Notes under the pieces: model-generated
Told to the model about the DNA's origin: nothing
Seen by the model: the letters and a program-made list of their open reading frames with translations, nothing else
Databases searched by the model: none
Part shown: piece after piece, positions 16,655-25,562 of the stretch
Layout: every line of letters starts with the position of its first letter
How positions within the stretch are numbered: the stretch's first letter is position 1
NCBI RefSeq assembly: GCF_900104625.1
Contig: NZ_FNVZ01000004.1
Location: 496,001-560,000, forward strand
Source of the DNA: Leptotrichia massiliensis
GTDB lineage: Bacteria; Fusobacteriota; Fusobacteriia; Fusobacteriales; Leptotrichiaceae
Length of the DNA stretch: 64,000 bases
Direction of reading: 5' to 3'
Position numbers and translations under genes: made by a program

Positions 16655-17425
16655 TTATTGAGTAGTTTCAATAAAATTTACAGCCTTTCCCAAAATACGT
16701 TTTATTCGTTCATTTTTTACTATGATAGGAGAATCAAGATTTTCAATAATATCGGCTATCTCTCCATTTTCTATTATAGCTATTTTGTCGCATAGGTAAT
16801 AGCAGGCTTCAAAATCATGAGAAATAAAAATGTATGTTAAATTCATAGTTTCTTTTAGTGAGCCGAGCAGTTCAAGTATTTGCTCCTGAATGATAGGATC
16901 AAGACCGCTCACAGATTCATCAAATATGATTATTTCAGGTTCTAGTATTAATGCTCTTGCAATACAGACCCTTTGTAGCTGTCCTCCGCTTAGTTGAATG
17001 GCTTTTTGTGACATAAATTCAGGGTTAAGTCCTACTTTTTCTAAAAAATTTTCTGCACGTTTTTTCATTTCCTCGTATAAAATTTCTTTTTTATAGTGTA
17101 TTTTTAGAGGTTCAGTCAAGACTTCCTCGACTGTATATTTTGGATTTACTGCACCAAAAGCATTTTGAAAAACTAACTGAATTTTACGATGAATTAAGGA
17201 TAGTTGCTTTTTATTGATATTTTTGTATGATATTTCATTAAATATGATATTTCCTTCATCAAAAGATTCCAATCCTACAAGCAGTTTTGCTAATGTACTT
17301 TTTCCTGATCCGCTTTCTCCCATAATACCAAGACATTCATTTTGTGAAACAGATAAATTTATTTTGGACAAAATGGCTTTTTTATCATAGTATTTGCTTA
17401 CATTTTCAATTACTAATTTTTTCAT
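16655..17425 (-). CDS. nikE: NikE-like ABC transporter ATPase
   Basis: ATP-binding subunit of an Opp/Nik-family importer. Walker A GESGSGKST is at about residues 35-43, Q-loop QNAFGAVNP near residue 87, signature LSGGQLQRVCIARAL near residue 144, Walker B EIIIFDESVSGLD, and switch His in FISHDFEACYYLCD. 256 aa, matching NikE/DppF size. It starts one base after the nikD stop. Metal specificity is inferred from nikA and the riboswitch at the head of the operon. Confidence 0.88.
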   Translation of the reverse strand: MKKLVIENVSKYYDKKAILSKINLSVSQNECLGIMGESGSGKSTLAKLLVGLESFDEGNIIFNEISYKNINKKQLSLIHRKIQLVFQNAFGAVNPKYTVEEVLTEPLKIHYKKEILYEEMKKRAENFLEKVGLNPEFMSQKAIQLSGGQLQRVCIARALILEPEIIIFDESVSGLDPIIQEQILELLGSLKETMNLTYIFISHDFEACYYLCDKIAIIENGEIADIIENLDSPIIVKNERIKRILGKAVNFIETTQ

Positions 17426-17426
17426 A

Positions 17427-18212
17427 TTAAATTCCTTCTTTTTTGTATCTTGTGTAGCGTTTTCTTAATATTAATGATTTGCCGTAGTCGCTTTGAGGAT
17501 TTTTTAACATATCAAAAGTATTACCTTTTTCAATCAAATTTCCATTTTTCATAATAATTATTTTTCCGTCAAGTTCTTTTGCGAGATTGTAATCATGAGT
17601 AATTACTATAAGTGAAGTATTTTGAGATTGCAGATTTTTCAGTAATTCAGTAACTTTTTCGGTATTATAGTAATCAAGGGCTGAAGTAGGTTCATCGGCT
17701 ATCAGCAGTTCAGGTTCCAGCTGAATCATCATGGAAAACATTATTCTTTGTAACATTCCACCACTTAATTGGAATGGATATTTTTTCATTAGTGCTTCTG
17801 GATTTGGAAGATTTAATTTTTTCATTTCTTCAATCATTTTATTTATACATTCTTTTTTTGATAAACCAAGCCTGCTTTGAAACAGCTCCACAGCGTGAGA
17901 TTCGACATTTTGAAAAGGATTAAAGACAGCCATAGGATTTTGGGAAATGTATGAAATTTTTTTACCTCTGTATTTATTCCATTCCTTTTCTGATATTTTT
18001 AATAAATCTTTTTTATCAAAAAATATATTCCCGTTTATATTGGCATTATCAGGCTTTATTCCTATTAATAATCTGGAAAGCATTGTTTTTCCTGAACCGC
18101 TTTCACCAATGATAATGAGAGTTTCCCCTTTTGGTAATGTAAATGAAATGTCATTTAGTATCGTTTTGTTATCAATACTGACTTTTAGTGCATTTATATT
18201 TAATTTTTCCAT
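17427..18212 (-). CDS. nikD: NikD-like ABC transporter ATPase
   Basis: Second ATP-binding subunit. Walker A GESGSGKTM at about residues 37-45, Q-loop YISQNPMAVFNP, signature LSGGMLQRIMFSMM, Walker B ELLIADEPTSALD and switch His in VITHDYNLAK are all visible. 261 aa. Its ATG lies inside the 3' end of nikC (13-base overlap), which argues for translational coupling. Shorter than DppD because the C-terminal Oligo_HPN extension is reduced, as in NikD. Confidence 0.88.
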   Translation of the reverse strand: MEKLNINALKVSIDNKTILNDISFTLPKGETLIIIGESGSGKTMLSRLLIGIKPDNANINGNIFFDKKDLLKISEKEWNKYRGKKISYISQNPMAVFNPFQNVESHAVELFQSRLGLSKKECINKMIEEMKKLNLPNPEALMKKYPFQLSGGMLQRIMFSMMIQLEPELLIADEPTSALDYYNTEKVTELLKNLQSQNTSLIVITHDYNLAKELDGKIIIMKNGNLIEKGNTFDMLKNPQSDYGKSLILRKRYTRYKKEGI

Positions 18213-19012
18213 AATTTTTTAATTCCTTTATTGTCAAAAGTTTCACCTAACAGGTTAAATGTTAAAACTGTTATGAAGATAGCAAGTCCTGGATACAGCA
18301 CCAGCCCTGGAATTCGTCTAAAGTAAGGTTTTGCGTCATTTAGCATCATTCCCCATTCGGATATGTTTGGCTGTACTCCTATTCCTAAAAAGGAAAATCC
18401 TGAAATCATTAAAATTATATTTCCAATATTCATTAGGGCTGCTATTAGAACAGGCTTGAAAACAAAAGGAAGAATATGTCTTCTTATTATAAAAAAAGGT
18501 GAAGCTCCGATTGCCCGTGCTGCCTGAACATACTCCTGCTGTTTGACACTAGAAACTGTATTTCTTAAAATTCTTGCATAGTAAATCCATTCAATAGCAC
18601 TTACAGCAATTACAATATTTCCTATTCCTTGTCCTAAAATACCGACAAATGCCATTGATAAAAGAAAACTCGGAAAAGCCATAAAGACATTTACAATCCA
18701 TAAAAATATTTTATCCAGTTTGCCTCCAAACCAGCCTGCCAAAATTCCTACAGGAAAGCTTATACATAATGTAACAACTGTAATTAGACTTGAAATCATA
18801 AGTGACAGCCTTGTTCCGTAGATTAACCTTGAAAGAACATCCCTTCCCATATGATCTGTTCCCAGTTTATGGATTTTACTTGGAAGCTGAAGTTTTTGTG
18901 AAATATCAGTAAACTGTGGATCATAGGGAGCAAGTAAAGGTGCAAAAATAGCAATGAAAATCAATATACCAAGTAATGATACTGAAAAATAAAATAATTT
19001 TCTTTTTTTCAT
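18200..19012 (-). CDS. nikC: NikC-like ABC transporter permease
   Basis: Inner-membrane permease of the binding-protein-dependent family, with an N-terminal membrane segment (FYFSVSLLGILIFIAIFAPL) followed by the OppC-type PYDPQFTDISQKLQLPS and LGTDHMGRDVLSRLIYG blocks. The EAA loop appears as VQAARAIGASPFFIIRRHIL. Six hydrophobic segments in total. 270 aa. ATG two bases after the nikB stop. Confidence 0.89.
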   Translation of the reverse strand: MKKRKLFYFSVSLLGILIFIAIFAPLLAPYDPQFTDISQKLQLPSKIHKLGTDHMGRDVLSRLIYGTRLSLMISSLITVVTLCISFPVGILAGWFGGKLDKIFLWIVNVFMAFPSFLLSMAFVGILGQGIGNIVIAVSAIEWIYYARILRNTVSSVKQQEYVQAARAIGASPFFIIRRHILPFVFKPVLIAALMNIGNIILMISGFSFLGIGVQPNISEWGMMLNDAKPYFRRIPGLVLYPGLAIFITVLTFNLLGETFDNKGIKKLWKN

Positions 19013-19014
19013 AA

Positions 19015-19959
19015 TTATAATACACCTCCAGCTTTGGATTTTTCTTTTATTCTTAATCTTGGATCCATATATTTCACAAGTGCTTGAGTAAATTCATTTA
19101 CAATAATAGACATTATTCCAAAAAACAAAAGACAAATTTGAATTAATGGAAAATCTCCAGTTTTTACAGCTGTAGTAAATAATTTTCCAATACCAGGCCA
19201 AGCAAAAATTTCTTCAATTAACACACTTCCTGTCAGTAAATACATAATATTTGAACTTAGAACTGTAATAATTGGAATAGATGTATTTCTCAGTAAATGG
19301 TTAAGAATTATTCTTTTTTTTGAAACACCTCGAATAATTGCATTTTCAACATGAGCTTTATCCATTTCTTCAAGTATATTTTTTCTTATAAAAAAAGTTG
19401 TCTGTGCAATTAAGGGCAGTACAAGTGTTATGCAGGGAAGTATAAAATTTTTCCAGTCGCCTCTTCCCGAAACAGGCAGGATTTTTAATGAAACTGAAAA
19501 GAAAATAATTAGTATGTATCCTAGCCAGAAGGTAGGAAGAGATACTCCTGTGTATGATAAAACTTGAACTATATAGTCAAAAACTGTATTTTTTTTGATT
19601 GCACTTAGGATTCCCAATAAAGGAGATAATATAATCAAAATTACAAATGAGAAAATCCCAAGCTGAAAAGTCGGAACAATAGCTTCGTTTACAAGTTCTA
19701 TAACAGGAGCTTTTTTTGTATATGATATTCCAAAATCGCCTTTAAATATATCTGTGAGCCAGTTAAAATATTGAATATATAAAGGTTTGTCTAATCCTAA
19801 ATTTTTTCTAGCTGCTGTTAATGTTTCAGCAGTTATGCTTACATGAGATGCCCTTAAATAATTTTGGGCAGGATCTCCTGGCGACAGTTTTACAAGGAAA
19901 AATGTAATAACTGATATTGCCAGAAAGATTGAAAATAATGATATTAATTTTTTTATCAC
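19015..19959 (-). CDS. nikB: NikB-like ABC transporter permease
   Basis: OppB/NikB-type permease: N-terminal membrane segment ISLFSIFLAISVITFFLVKL, SPGDPAQNYLRAS, then NLGLDKPLYIQYFNWLTDIF. The EAA loop is VENAIIRGVSKKRIILNHLL. 314 aa equals NikB. It begins with GTG after AGGGATG. The 128-base gap from nikA holds a long hairpin (see 19,991-20,063). Confidence 0.89.
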   Translation of the reverse strand: MIKKLISLFSIFLAISVITFFLVKLSPGDPAQNYLRASHVSITAETLTAARKNLGLDKPLYIQYFNWLTDIFKGDFGISYTKKAPVIELVNEAIVPTFQLGIFSFVILIILSPLLGILSAIKKNTVFDYIVQVLSYTGVSLPTFWLGYILIIFFSVSLKILPVSGRGDWKNFILPCITLVLPLIAQTTFFIRKNILEEMDKAHVENAIIRGVSKKRIILNHLLRNTSIPIITVLSSNIMYLLTGSVLIEEIFAWPGIGKLFTTAVKTGDFPLIQICLLFFGIMSIIVNEFTQALVKYMDPRLRIKEKSKAGGVL

Positions 19960-19990
19960 AAAATCATCCCTTAAAATTGAATATTTTAAA

Positions 19991-20063
19991 CCTCTCCAAA
20001 ACCAAACTTCTAAAAATTATTTGAATAAATTATCCGTAATTTTTAGATTCAATTTTAAAGAGG
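19991..20063 (-). promoter_or_regulatory. Long GU-rich hairpin between nikA and nikB
   Basis: On the - strand, CCTCTTTAAAATTGAA... pairs with ...GTTTGGTTTTGGAGAGG, and CTAAAAATTA (20,010-20,019) pairs with TAATTTTTAG (20,037-20,046), giving a stem of about 25 bp with a 17-base loop. Several pairs are G-U wobbles only when read as - strand RNA and would be A-C mismatches on the other strand. This points to a fold in the nik mRNA. No T-run follows, so it is probably a processing or stability element rather than a terminator. Confidence 0.55.
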
Positions 20064-20087
20064 CTTCACTATTTTGGTATTTTTAAT

Positions 20088-21710
20088 TTACTTTACTTTT
20101 ACAGTTGTCCATACAGGAATTCTATTTTCTTCTGGCATAAATTTCACGCCTTTCAGTTCTCCAGTTCTATAAACACTTAGTAAAGCTTGATAGCTGATTG
20201 GAATATATACAGCTTGCTCTTGCAAAGTAGTTAATACATATTTATACATTTCATTTAATTTAGTTTCATCAGGTTCAATTAATAAAGCTTTAATAGTTTT
20301 ATCTAGTTCAGATTTCATTGGTAAACCTAGTTGTGCAGCGTAGGCAGGGTTTGTTCCTTTAACTGAATCATCAGCCATTGCAGTCAGGTAAGCATGTGGA
20401 TCCCAAGGAGCTCCCCATGAATAGTCAGACATTAAGTCATAATTTTTTGCAGTTGCATTTTCCCAGTATGCTTTTTCTTCCATTGCCTTTAAGTCAACTT
20501 GTATACCAATTTTTTTCCATTCTCCTTGAATGTATTCTCCTACATTTTTATCTGTAACTTTAGAACTGATGTAAGGGAAAGATAGAATCATTTTTTTACC
20601 ATCTTTTTCTCTCATACCGTCAGCACCTTTTTTCCATCCTGCTTCATCAAGCAATGCCTCTGCTTTTGCCAAGTCAAAGTTATATTTTGTAAGTTCTATA
20701 TTTGTGTGAGGTACATTTGGTGCAAAAATTGTATCAGCAGGTTTTTCGATACCACCAAATATATTTTTTGCGATACTTTGCTTGTCTACAGCGTGACTTA
20801 ACGCATGTCTTACTTTAAGATCTTTTAAAATAGGGCTTGTAGTATTTAAAAGTATCATTCTTGTAGACATTGGTTCAGAAGTGGCAGTAGTATATTTTTT
20901 ATCTTGTCTGTATGTTTCAAATCTGTCTAGGCTAATTAAACCGTTTCCATAAATCAAATCAATATCTCCAGCTTCAAATTGAAGAGCAAGTGTTTCGCTA
21001 TCTGGAATATTTTTAATTACAACTTCTGAAGCGGCAGGTTTTTCTCCCCAGTAATATTCATTTCTTACAAAAACTGCATATTCATTGTTTTTATGCTCCT
21101 TTAATACCCAGGCACCTGTTCCTATAGGTTTTTTAATCCCTTTGGAAGTATCTCCGTTTTCAGGAAATCCAGCATCTCCAAGAAAACGTATAGGACGGAT
21201 CATTGCCAAGTCATATAATGTTGCAGTATAAGCTGTATCTAAAACTATTTCAAATGTATAGTCGTCAACTGCTCTGTATGATTTCAAATGATTAGTAAAT
21301 GCAAACCATGAGTGATTTGATTTGTTTTGCTTAGAAAAGATAGTGTCAAAGTTTTTTACAACATTTTTTGCATTAAAGTCTGAACCGTCTGAAAATTTTA
21401 CATTTTTTCTCAATTTAAAAGTGTAAGTTTTTCCATCTTTGGAAATATCCCAAGATTCTGCCAGCATTGGTTTAATTTCTCCATTTTCCCCGTAAGATAC
21501 AAGTCCGTCGTAAACCATATCCTGTGTAATAAACTGGCTTGGTAAGTATTCGTGAGGATTTAAGTTCCCAGTAGGATCCTGATTAAATGCCAATGTAATT
21601 TTACCAGATTTTTCTGTTTTTCCTTTTGCTGCATCTTTTTGCTTTGGCTGGCAAGCAAAAATAAGTCCCATCATCAACATGATGATAATCGTTTTGAATG
21701 AATTTCTCAT
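20088..21710 (-). CDS. nikA: NikA-like periplasmic metal-binding lipoprotein
   Basis: Substrate-binding protein of the importer. A lipoprotein signal ends at GLIFAC (Cys20), so it is membrane-anchored. Similarity to E. coli NikA is strong: NLNPHEYLPSQF, KPIGTGAWVLKE, NEYAVFVRNEYYWGEKPA, GDIDLIYGN and YSWGAPWDPHAYLTAM line up block by block. The histidine NikA uses shortly after that last block has no counterpart here (DDSVKGTNPAY), so metal or metallophore specificity may differ. 540 aa. GAGAG precedes the ATG. The control region is a cobalamin riboswitch, which suggests cobalt as a physiological substrate. Confidence 0.9.
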   Translation of the reverse strand: MRNSFKTIIIMLMMGLIFACQPKQKDAAKGKTEKSGKITLAFNQDPTGNLNPHEYLPSQFITQDMVYDGLVSYGENGEIKPMLAESWDISKDGKTYTFKLRKNVKFSDGSDFNAKNVVKNFDTIFSKQNKSNHSWFAFTNHLKSYRAVDDYTFEIVLDTAYTATLYDLAMIRPIRFLGDAGFPENGDTSKGIKKPIGTGAWVLKEHKNNEYAVFVRNEYYWGEKPAASEVVIKNIPDSETLALQFEAGDIDLIYGNGLISLDRFETYRQDKKYTTATSEPMSTRMILLNTTSPILKDLKVRHALSHAVDKQSIAKNIFGGIEKPADTIFAPNVPHTNIELTKYNFDLAKAEALLDEAGWKKGADGMREKDGKKMILSFPYISSKVTDKNVGEYIQGEWKKIGIQVDLKAMEEKAYWENATAKNYDLMSDYSWGAPWDPHAYLTAMADDSVKGTNPAYAAQLGLPMKSELDKTIKALLIEPDETKLNEMYKYVLTTLQEQAVYIPISYQALLSVYRTGELKGVKFMPEENRIPVWTTVKVK

Positions 21711-21784
21711 TTTTTCTCTCCTTGATTTTATTTGAATTTTATTATTTTACAAAATGTTTAAAATAACAAATTAAACTTTTTCTC

Positions 21785-21815
21785 ATAAAAAAAACCATTT
21801 ATAAAGCAAACGGTT
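21785..21815 (-). terminator. Rho-independent terminator of the nikA riboswitch leader
   Basis: On the - strand AACCGTTT (21,808-21,815) pairs with AAATGGTT (21,793-21,800), eight pairs with one G-U, followed directly by six T (21,787-21,792). It lies between the cobalamin aptamer and nikA, as expected for an expression platform that stops transcription when the ligand is bound. Confidence 0.8.
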
Positions 21816-21989
21816 AAAATTCTAATCACAGTAATGTATTTTAAACTGAAATTAAAAGTCAAGACTACTTTGTTAGTCTTCTAATTATGTTTAAAGTTTT
21901 TAGTTCAATTTTGAAAGAATACGATTAACTTAAAAAATTTCAGGGTTTTAAAATTCATCTAACCATCTGCCGTAGTTAATTAATGAATA

Positions 21990-22102
21990 ATTATTATGGA
22001 TAGTTATCCGACTTAAAACATAAAAATACAGTTTTTTCACGGTTGCGGGACAGTGTAAGAATTTCACTAACTTTCCTATCTTTCGATTTTTAAAATCAGT
22101 CA
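21990..22102 (-). promoter_or_regulatory. Cobalamin riboswitch upstream of nikA
   Basis: Read on the - strand, the B12-box core is present: ATAGGAAAGTTAGTGAAAT, then CACTGTCCCGCAACCGTGA (consensus GGGAA..GGTGaAA..CC..CCCGCaACTGTgA), closing with AGTCGGATAACTATCC. It diverges more than the other two copies in this window (no TATAGGTG lead-in). The whole 713-base nikA-pncB gap otherwise holds the terminator at 21,785, a promoter candidate and a diverged repeat at 22,289-22,378. Confidence 0.85.
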
Positions 22103-22163
22103 TAATAAATTAATTTTAATATTTATATTTTATTGTAAAAATAATAATTATAAATTTATTGTA

Positions 22164-22192
22164 ATTTTAACATATTTCATATATTTTTTCAA
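22164..22192 (-). promoter_or_regulatory. Candidate promoter for the nik riboswitch transcript
   Basis: On the - strand TTGAAA (22,187-22,192) and TAAAAT (22,164-22,169) are 17 bases apart. A start near 22,157 would place the aptamer about 55 bases into the transcript. The region is very AT-rich, so chance matches are likely. Confidence 0.42.
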
Positions 22193-22288
22193 CATATTTA
22201 TTTTTATTTTTAAAAATTTATATAATAAATTCTTTTAAATAAATTAAAAATATGAGATAATGTATTTGTGTTTATTGAATTGAATAAT

Positions 22289-22378
22289 ATACTCAAATAT
22301 GTTTAAATTTTAACTAATAAAATTAAATATGAGGATTTGAATAATTATAAATTTGATTTTAAAGCGATTTTATTGTAA
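22289..22378 (+). repeat. Diverged copy of the 105-bp hairpin repeat (family R1)
   Basis: Begins TACTCAAATATGTTTAAA, contains AACTAATAAAA, and ends TTTTAAAGCGATTTTATTG, matching in order the copies at 36,215-36,318 and (inverted) 23,819-23,926. More decayed than those two. Confidence 0.45.
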
Positions 22379-22423
22379 AATAAATTAGAAATTAGTTGAT
22401 ATATAGAAAAGAAGAGGTTCATT

Positions 22424-23809
22424 ATGGAGAAATTTTTTAAATTTTTAAATTCAGACAGGTATCAGTATGCGGAAAGCGAAGTGTATTTAAAAAATAATAT
22501 GGAAAATCAAATAGCGACTTTTGATGTATTTTTACGTACAGAAAAGGAAAATGATTATGCGATTATATATGGGATAGCGGATGTGCTGGAATTGATAGAT
22601 GCTCTTTCTAATACTTCTTATGAGAAAAAGAAAAAATATTTGTCAAAAATTTTGGATAATTTAGATTTGATTGAATATATTGCCAATATGAAATTTACAG
22701 GCTCAATAAAGGGATTAAGAGATGGAGAAATCGTTTTTTCAAATGAACCAGTTCTTACAATTACAGCCCCACTTATACAAGGAAAAATTCTTGAAACTCC
22801 TATTTTAAATATTTTGCATTATCAGACACTTGCAGCAACTGTCACTTCTAAAATTGTGCAGGCAGCAAAGGATAAGGATGTCTTATTTTTTGGAAGCAGG
22901 AGAACAGCAGGCTTTGAAGCAGTAATGTCAATAACGAAAGCGGCTTATTTAGGTGGGTGTGTAGCTCATTCTAATTTAATGGGGGAATATCTTTATGATT
23001 TGAAAAGTGTAGGAACTATGACACATGGGTTTATTCAAAGTTTTGGTATGGAAAAAGATGCTGAATATAAGGCGTTTGATATGTTTATAAAGACTTATAG
23101 AGATAAAAAACAGGCTTTAATAATGCTAATAGATACTTATGATACGCTTAATAGCGGTATAGATAGTGCAGTTAAAGCATTTAAGGAAAATAAAATAAAT
23201 GATGAGTATGAAGGAAGTTATGGGATTAGGATAGATTCAGGCAATTTGGAAGATTTGTCCCAAAAATGCAGGAAAGTACTGGATAAAAATGGGTTTTATA
23301 AGGCAAAAATCATATTAACCAGCGGACTTGATGAGGAAAAAATAGAAACATTAATAAAAAATAAGGCAAAAGTCGATACATTTGGAGTAGGAGATGCCAT
23401 AGCATTACCCAAAAAGGAAATAAGTACCGTTTATAAAATGGCTAAAATAAATGAAAACGCTGTAATGAAAATTTCTGATGAAAGTAGCAAAACATCATTA
23501 CCAGAAAATAAGGATTTATATAGGGTTTATGAAAATAATGATTTTTACGATGTTGTAGCACTAGAAGACGAAAAGCTTGAAAATACAGGTAATATTAAAA
23601 AATTAACAATTGATTATATTTCAGAGGGTGAAAAAATTGCAGAAAATTATGAATTGCTGGACTTGAAAAAGGCAAAAGAGTATTATGACAGTAATTTGAT
23701 GCTTGTGAGAAAAGTATACGGAGAGAAGTTAAAATCTGGGAGAGTGAAATTATCAGAAAAATTGGAAGATTTGAAAAATGAACTTTTGAAAGCAAGAAAA
23801 AATATCTAA
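22424..23809 (+). CDS. pncB: Nicotinate phosphoribosyltransferase
   Basis: First step of the Preiss-Handler salvage route: nicotinate + PRPP to nicotinate mononucleotide. NSDRYQYAESEVY near the N-terminus, FFGSRRTAGFEAVMSITKAA near residue 155, the THGFIQSFG segment with the phosphorylated-histidine position, and IRIDSGNLEDLSQKC near residue 267 identify the family. 461 aa fits bacterial type II enzymes. GAAGAGG precedes the ATG. It reads away from nikA and appears monocistronic. Confidence 0.92.
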   Translation: MEKFFKFLNSDRYQYAESEVYLKNNMENQIATFDVFLRTEKENDYAIIYGIADVLELIDALSNTSYEKKKKYLSKILDNLDLIEYIANMKFTGSIKGLRDGEIVFSNEPVLTITAPLIQGKILETPILNILHYQTLAATVTSKIVQAAKDKDVLFFGSRRTAGFEAVMSITKAAYLGGCVAHSNLMGEYLYDLKSVGTMTHGFIQSFGMEKDAEYKAFDMFIKTYRDKKQALIMLIDTYDTLNSGIDSAVKAFKENKINDEYEGSYGIRIDSGNLEDLSQKCRKVLDKNGFYKAKIILTSGLDEEKIETLIKNKAKVDTFGVGDAIALPKKEISTVYKMAKINENAVMKISDESSKTSLPENKDLYRVYENNDFYDVVALEDEKLENTGNIKKLTIDYISEGEKIAENYELLDLKKAKEYYDSNLMLVRKVYGEKLKSGRVKLSEKLEDLKNELLKARKNI

Positions 23810-23818
23810 AATTAAGTC

Positions 23819-23926
23819 TATAGTAAAACCGTTTTAAAACAGAACTCAAAAACTATGATTATTTACTCAAACCTTGAGTTTATATAATTTTTAATAGTTT
23901 AATTTTAAACGGGTTCGAGTATAAAA
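23819..23926 (-). repeat. Intergenic hairpin repeat, family R1 copy A
   Basis: A 108-bp imperfect inverted repeat. The - strand reads TACTCGAACCCGTTTAAAAT, then TAAACTATTAAAAATTATAT and ends AAAACGGTTTTACTATA. It matches the + strand of 36,215-36,318 along its whole length with scattered substitutions. The two halves are themselves complementary, so the unit can fold back. It starts about 10 bases after pncB and might double as a transcription end. Confidence 0.72.
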
Positions 23927-24021
23927 TAGAATTTATTTGAATTTCTTAAATTTTTATATTCAAATAATATAAAAAAACTGTTATAATTAATTTAAATTAT
24001 AGTTAGAAGAAGGAGAAAATA

Positions 24022-24411
24022 ATGAAAAAACTAGTTATTATGGTTATGTTGTTATTAAACATTTTTGTATTTGGAGAAAAGTTCCATAGTGATGGGAATA
24101 CAAATTTAGAAAAGTTGAAAGGTACTTGGGATAGTAGATTTTGGGAAATTGTTAAAAAGAAAAATGAATGGTATGTAGAAGATCTAGATCCAGCGATGGA
24201 TATAGATGTTCCATTATTACAAATTAAGCCTTACAAAAATGGTGCTTTGGTTATCGACTATACAAATCTTGGTTCTGATTATGTAGGAGGTCTTGTGTAT
24301 TTTGGATGGGATACAAAATATAAAACTTTAGTAATTTTAGATGAAAACTTAAATATTGAAAGTAAAGAAGAGAGATATGTGGCTTGTTTACATAATGGAA
24401 CTTGTAATTAG
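24022..24411 (+). CDS. Small secreted protein of unknown function
   Basis: A 129-aa protein with a clear signal peptide (KKLVIMVMLLLNIFVFG, cleavage near residue 18). The mature part has LEKLKGTWDSRFWEIVKKKN, a lipocalin-like or beta-rich pattern with repeated aromatic residues, and ends in a two-cysteine motif (VACLHNGTCN). No family recognised. AGAAGGAG precedes the ATG. The gene seems to stand alone, followed by a GC-rich hairpin. Confidence 0.72.
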   Translation: MKKLVIMVMLLLNIFVFGEKFHSDGNTNLEKLKGTWDSRFWEIVKKKNEWYVEDLDPAMDIDVPLLQIKPYKNGALVIDYTNLGSDYVGGLVYFGWDTKYKTLVILDENLNIESKEERYVACLHNGTCN

Positions 24412-24480
24412 TATAGTATCTAATACTATTTATTTTAAATAGAAGATTTATTATAAAATTCAAATTAAAAATTTTTAGCA

Positions 24481-24503
24481 AAGGGGGTAAGCCCCCTTGT
24501 TAT
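24481..24503 (+). terminator. Probable terminator after the secreted protein gene
   Basis: AAGGGGG (24,481-24,487) pairs with CCCCCTT (24,492-24,498) around a TAAG loop, followed by GTTATT. The stem is strong but the T-run is broken. It resembles the palindromic CAAGGGGTCTTGACCCCTTG elements near 37-38.8 kb. Confidence 0.55.
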
Positions 24504-24531
24504 TAAGAAGATTTTATTTTATTAAATATCA

Positions 24532-25032
24532 TCAAAGTGGTTTAAGCATATCATAAAAATTTTCCAAAATCAGTAAAATTTCTTCCCCATAATCCCTGAT
24601 TTTCCGTTTTCCCATTCCCTTTAACTGCGAAAGTTCTTCCATATTTTTAGGATTAGTTTTTGCAATATTTGCCAAAAGCTGGTTTGAAGCAATAATATAG
24701 GGTGGATAGCCCAAAAGTTGTGCTTCTCCTGCCCGCCATTCCTTTAATATCTTGTACAGCTCCATTTCATCTTCTGTTAAATACTCCATATAATTTAGGT
24801 TAGCATCTTTAAATTCTTTTATATCTTGTGAAAAATTATCTTTTCCAGAATTTTTATTAAATTTATCTGCTTTTTCATATTCAACAAAAGCCGTCCAGTA
24901 ATATTTCCCCTCAATTTTCACCAATTCAGCTTGATATTTCACGATTTGAACATCTTTTAACACTTTTTCCAGCTTTTCCTGCTCAAATTCCTCCATTTTA
25001 TCATCAAATGGCAATGTTACTATTTTTAACAC
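24532..25032 (-). CDS. HRDC-domain protein
   Basis: Residues about 85-160 form an HRDC domain (LYKILKEWRAGEAQLLGYPP, IIASNQLLANIAKTNPKNME, LKGMGKRKIRDYGEEILLIL), a helical nucleic-acid-binding module found in RecQ and RNase D. The N-terminal 80 residues (MLKIVTLPFDDKMEEFEQEK) match no helicase or nuclease; they look like the stand-alone HRDC proteins of Firmicutes and Fusobacteria. 166 aa. It follows the lipoprotein gene and pheT on the same strand, so it is probably the last gene of that operon. Confidence 0.82.
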   Translation of the reverse strand: MLKIVTLPFDDKMEEFEQEKLEKVLKDVQIVKYQAELVKIEGKYYWTAFVEYEKADKFNKNSGKDNFSQDIKEFKDANLNYMEYLTEDEMELYKILKEWRAGEAQLLGYPPYIIASNQLLANIAKTNPKNMEELSQLKGMGKRKIRDYGEEILLILENFYDMLKPL

Positions 25033-25069
25033 CTCAATTTCCCCCCTATTTACTTAAACTTTATAAGTT

Positions 25070-25537
25070 TTATTTGTTCAAATATTTTACAAATTCTTTT
25101 TCGCTGCTCCCAATTTCTTTAGTATTTTTATTCACTTCAGCCTTCAAGTAATTATCAATTTCATCTCTAGTAAATTCGGCTATAATTTTATTATTTGAAA
25201 TATCTTCATATTTCACAAATGATAAATTTTCAATTAAAGCAAATAACACAGCCGAATTTTTAAGAAACTCATTTTTTTCAGGAATTTTTCCAGAATTTAT
25301 ATTTAATTTGACAAGTACTCCATAAGGCTCTTTTTCCGACAAAATTTGTACAGAATTATAACTTGTTTCCTTGGGATATTTTAAATTTGATAAAATATTC
25401 ATTACTTTAGAATTGTCACCCACATATTTTGTTTTAGATTTATAAATATCTTTTTCTGAATTTTGTGATTTACCACATGCTGTAAAAATAACGCATAATA
25501 TTAATAAAACTGTTATTTCAAACTTTTTATTTTTCAT
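25070..25537 (-). CDS. Small lipoprotein of unknown function
   Basis: Lipoprotein signal KKFEITVLLILCVIFTACGK (lipobox FTAC, Cys about 21). The mature 134 residues are Lys/Asn/Ser-rich with no recognised domain (VGDNSKVMNILSNLKYPKET). I chose the ATG at 25,537, after GAGGTG; a TTG seven codons upstream overlaps that site. It lies 25 bases downstream of pheT on the same strand, likely co-transcribed. Confidence 0.75.
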   Translation of the reverse strand: MKNKKFEITVLLILCVIFTACGKSQNSEKDIYKSKTKYVGDNSKVMNILSNLKYPKETSYNSVQILSEKEPYGVLVKLNINSGKIPEKNEFLKNSAVLFALIENLSFVKYEDISNNKIIAEFTRDEIDNYLKAEVNKNTKEIGSSEKEFVKYLNK

Positions 25538-25562
25538 AGCAATCACCTCTAAATTCAATTTT

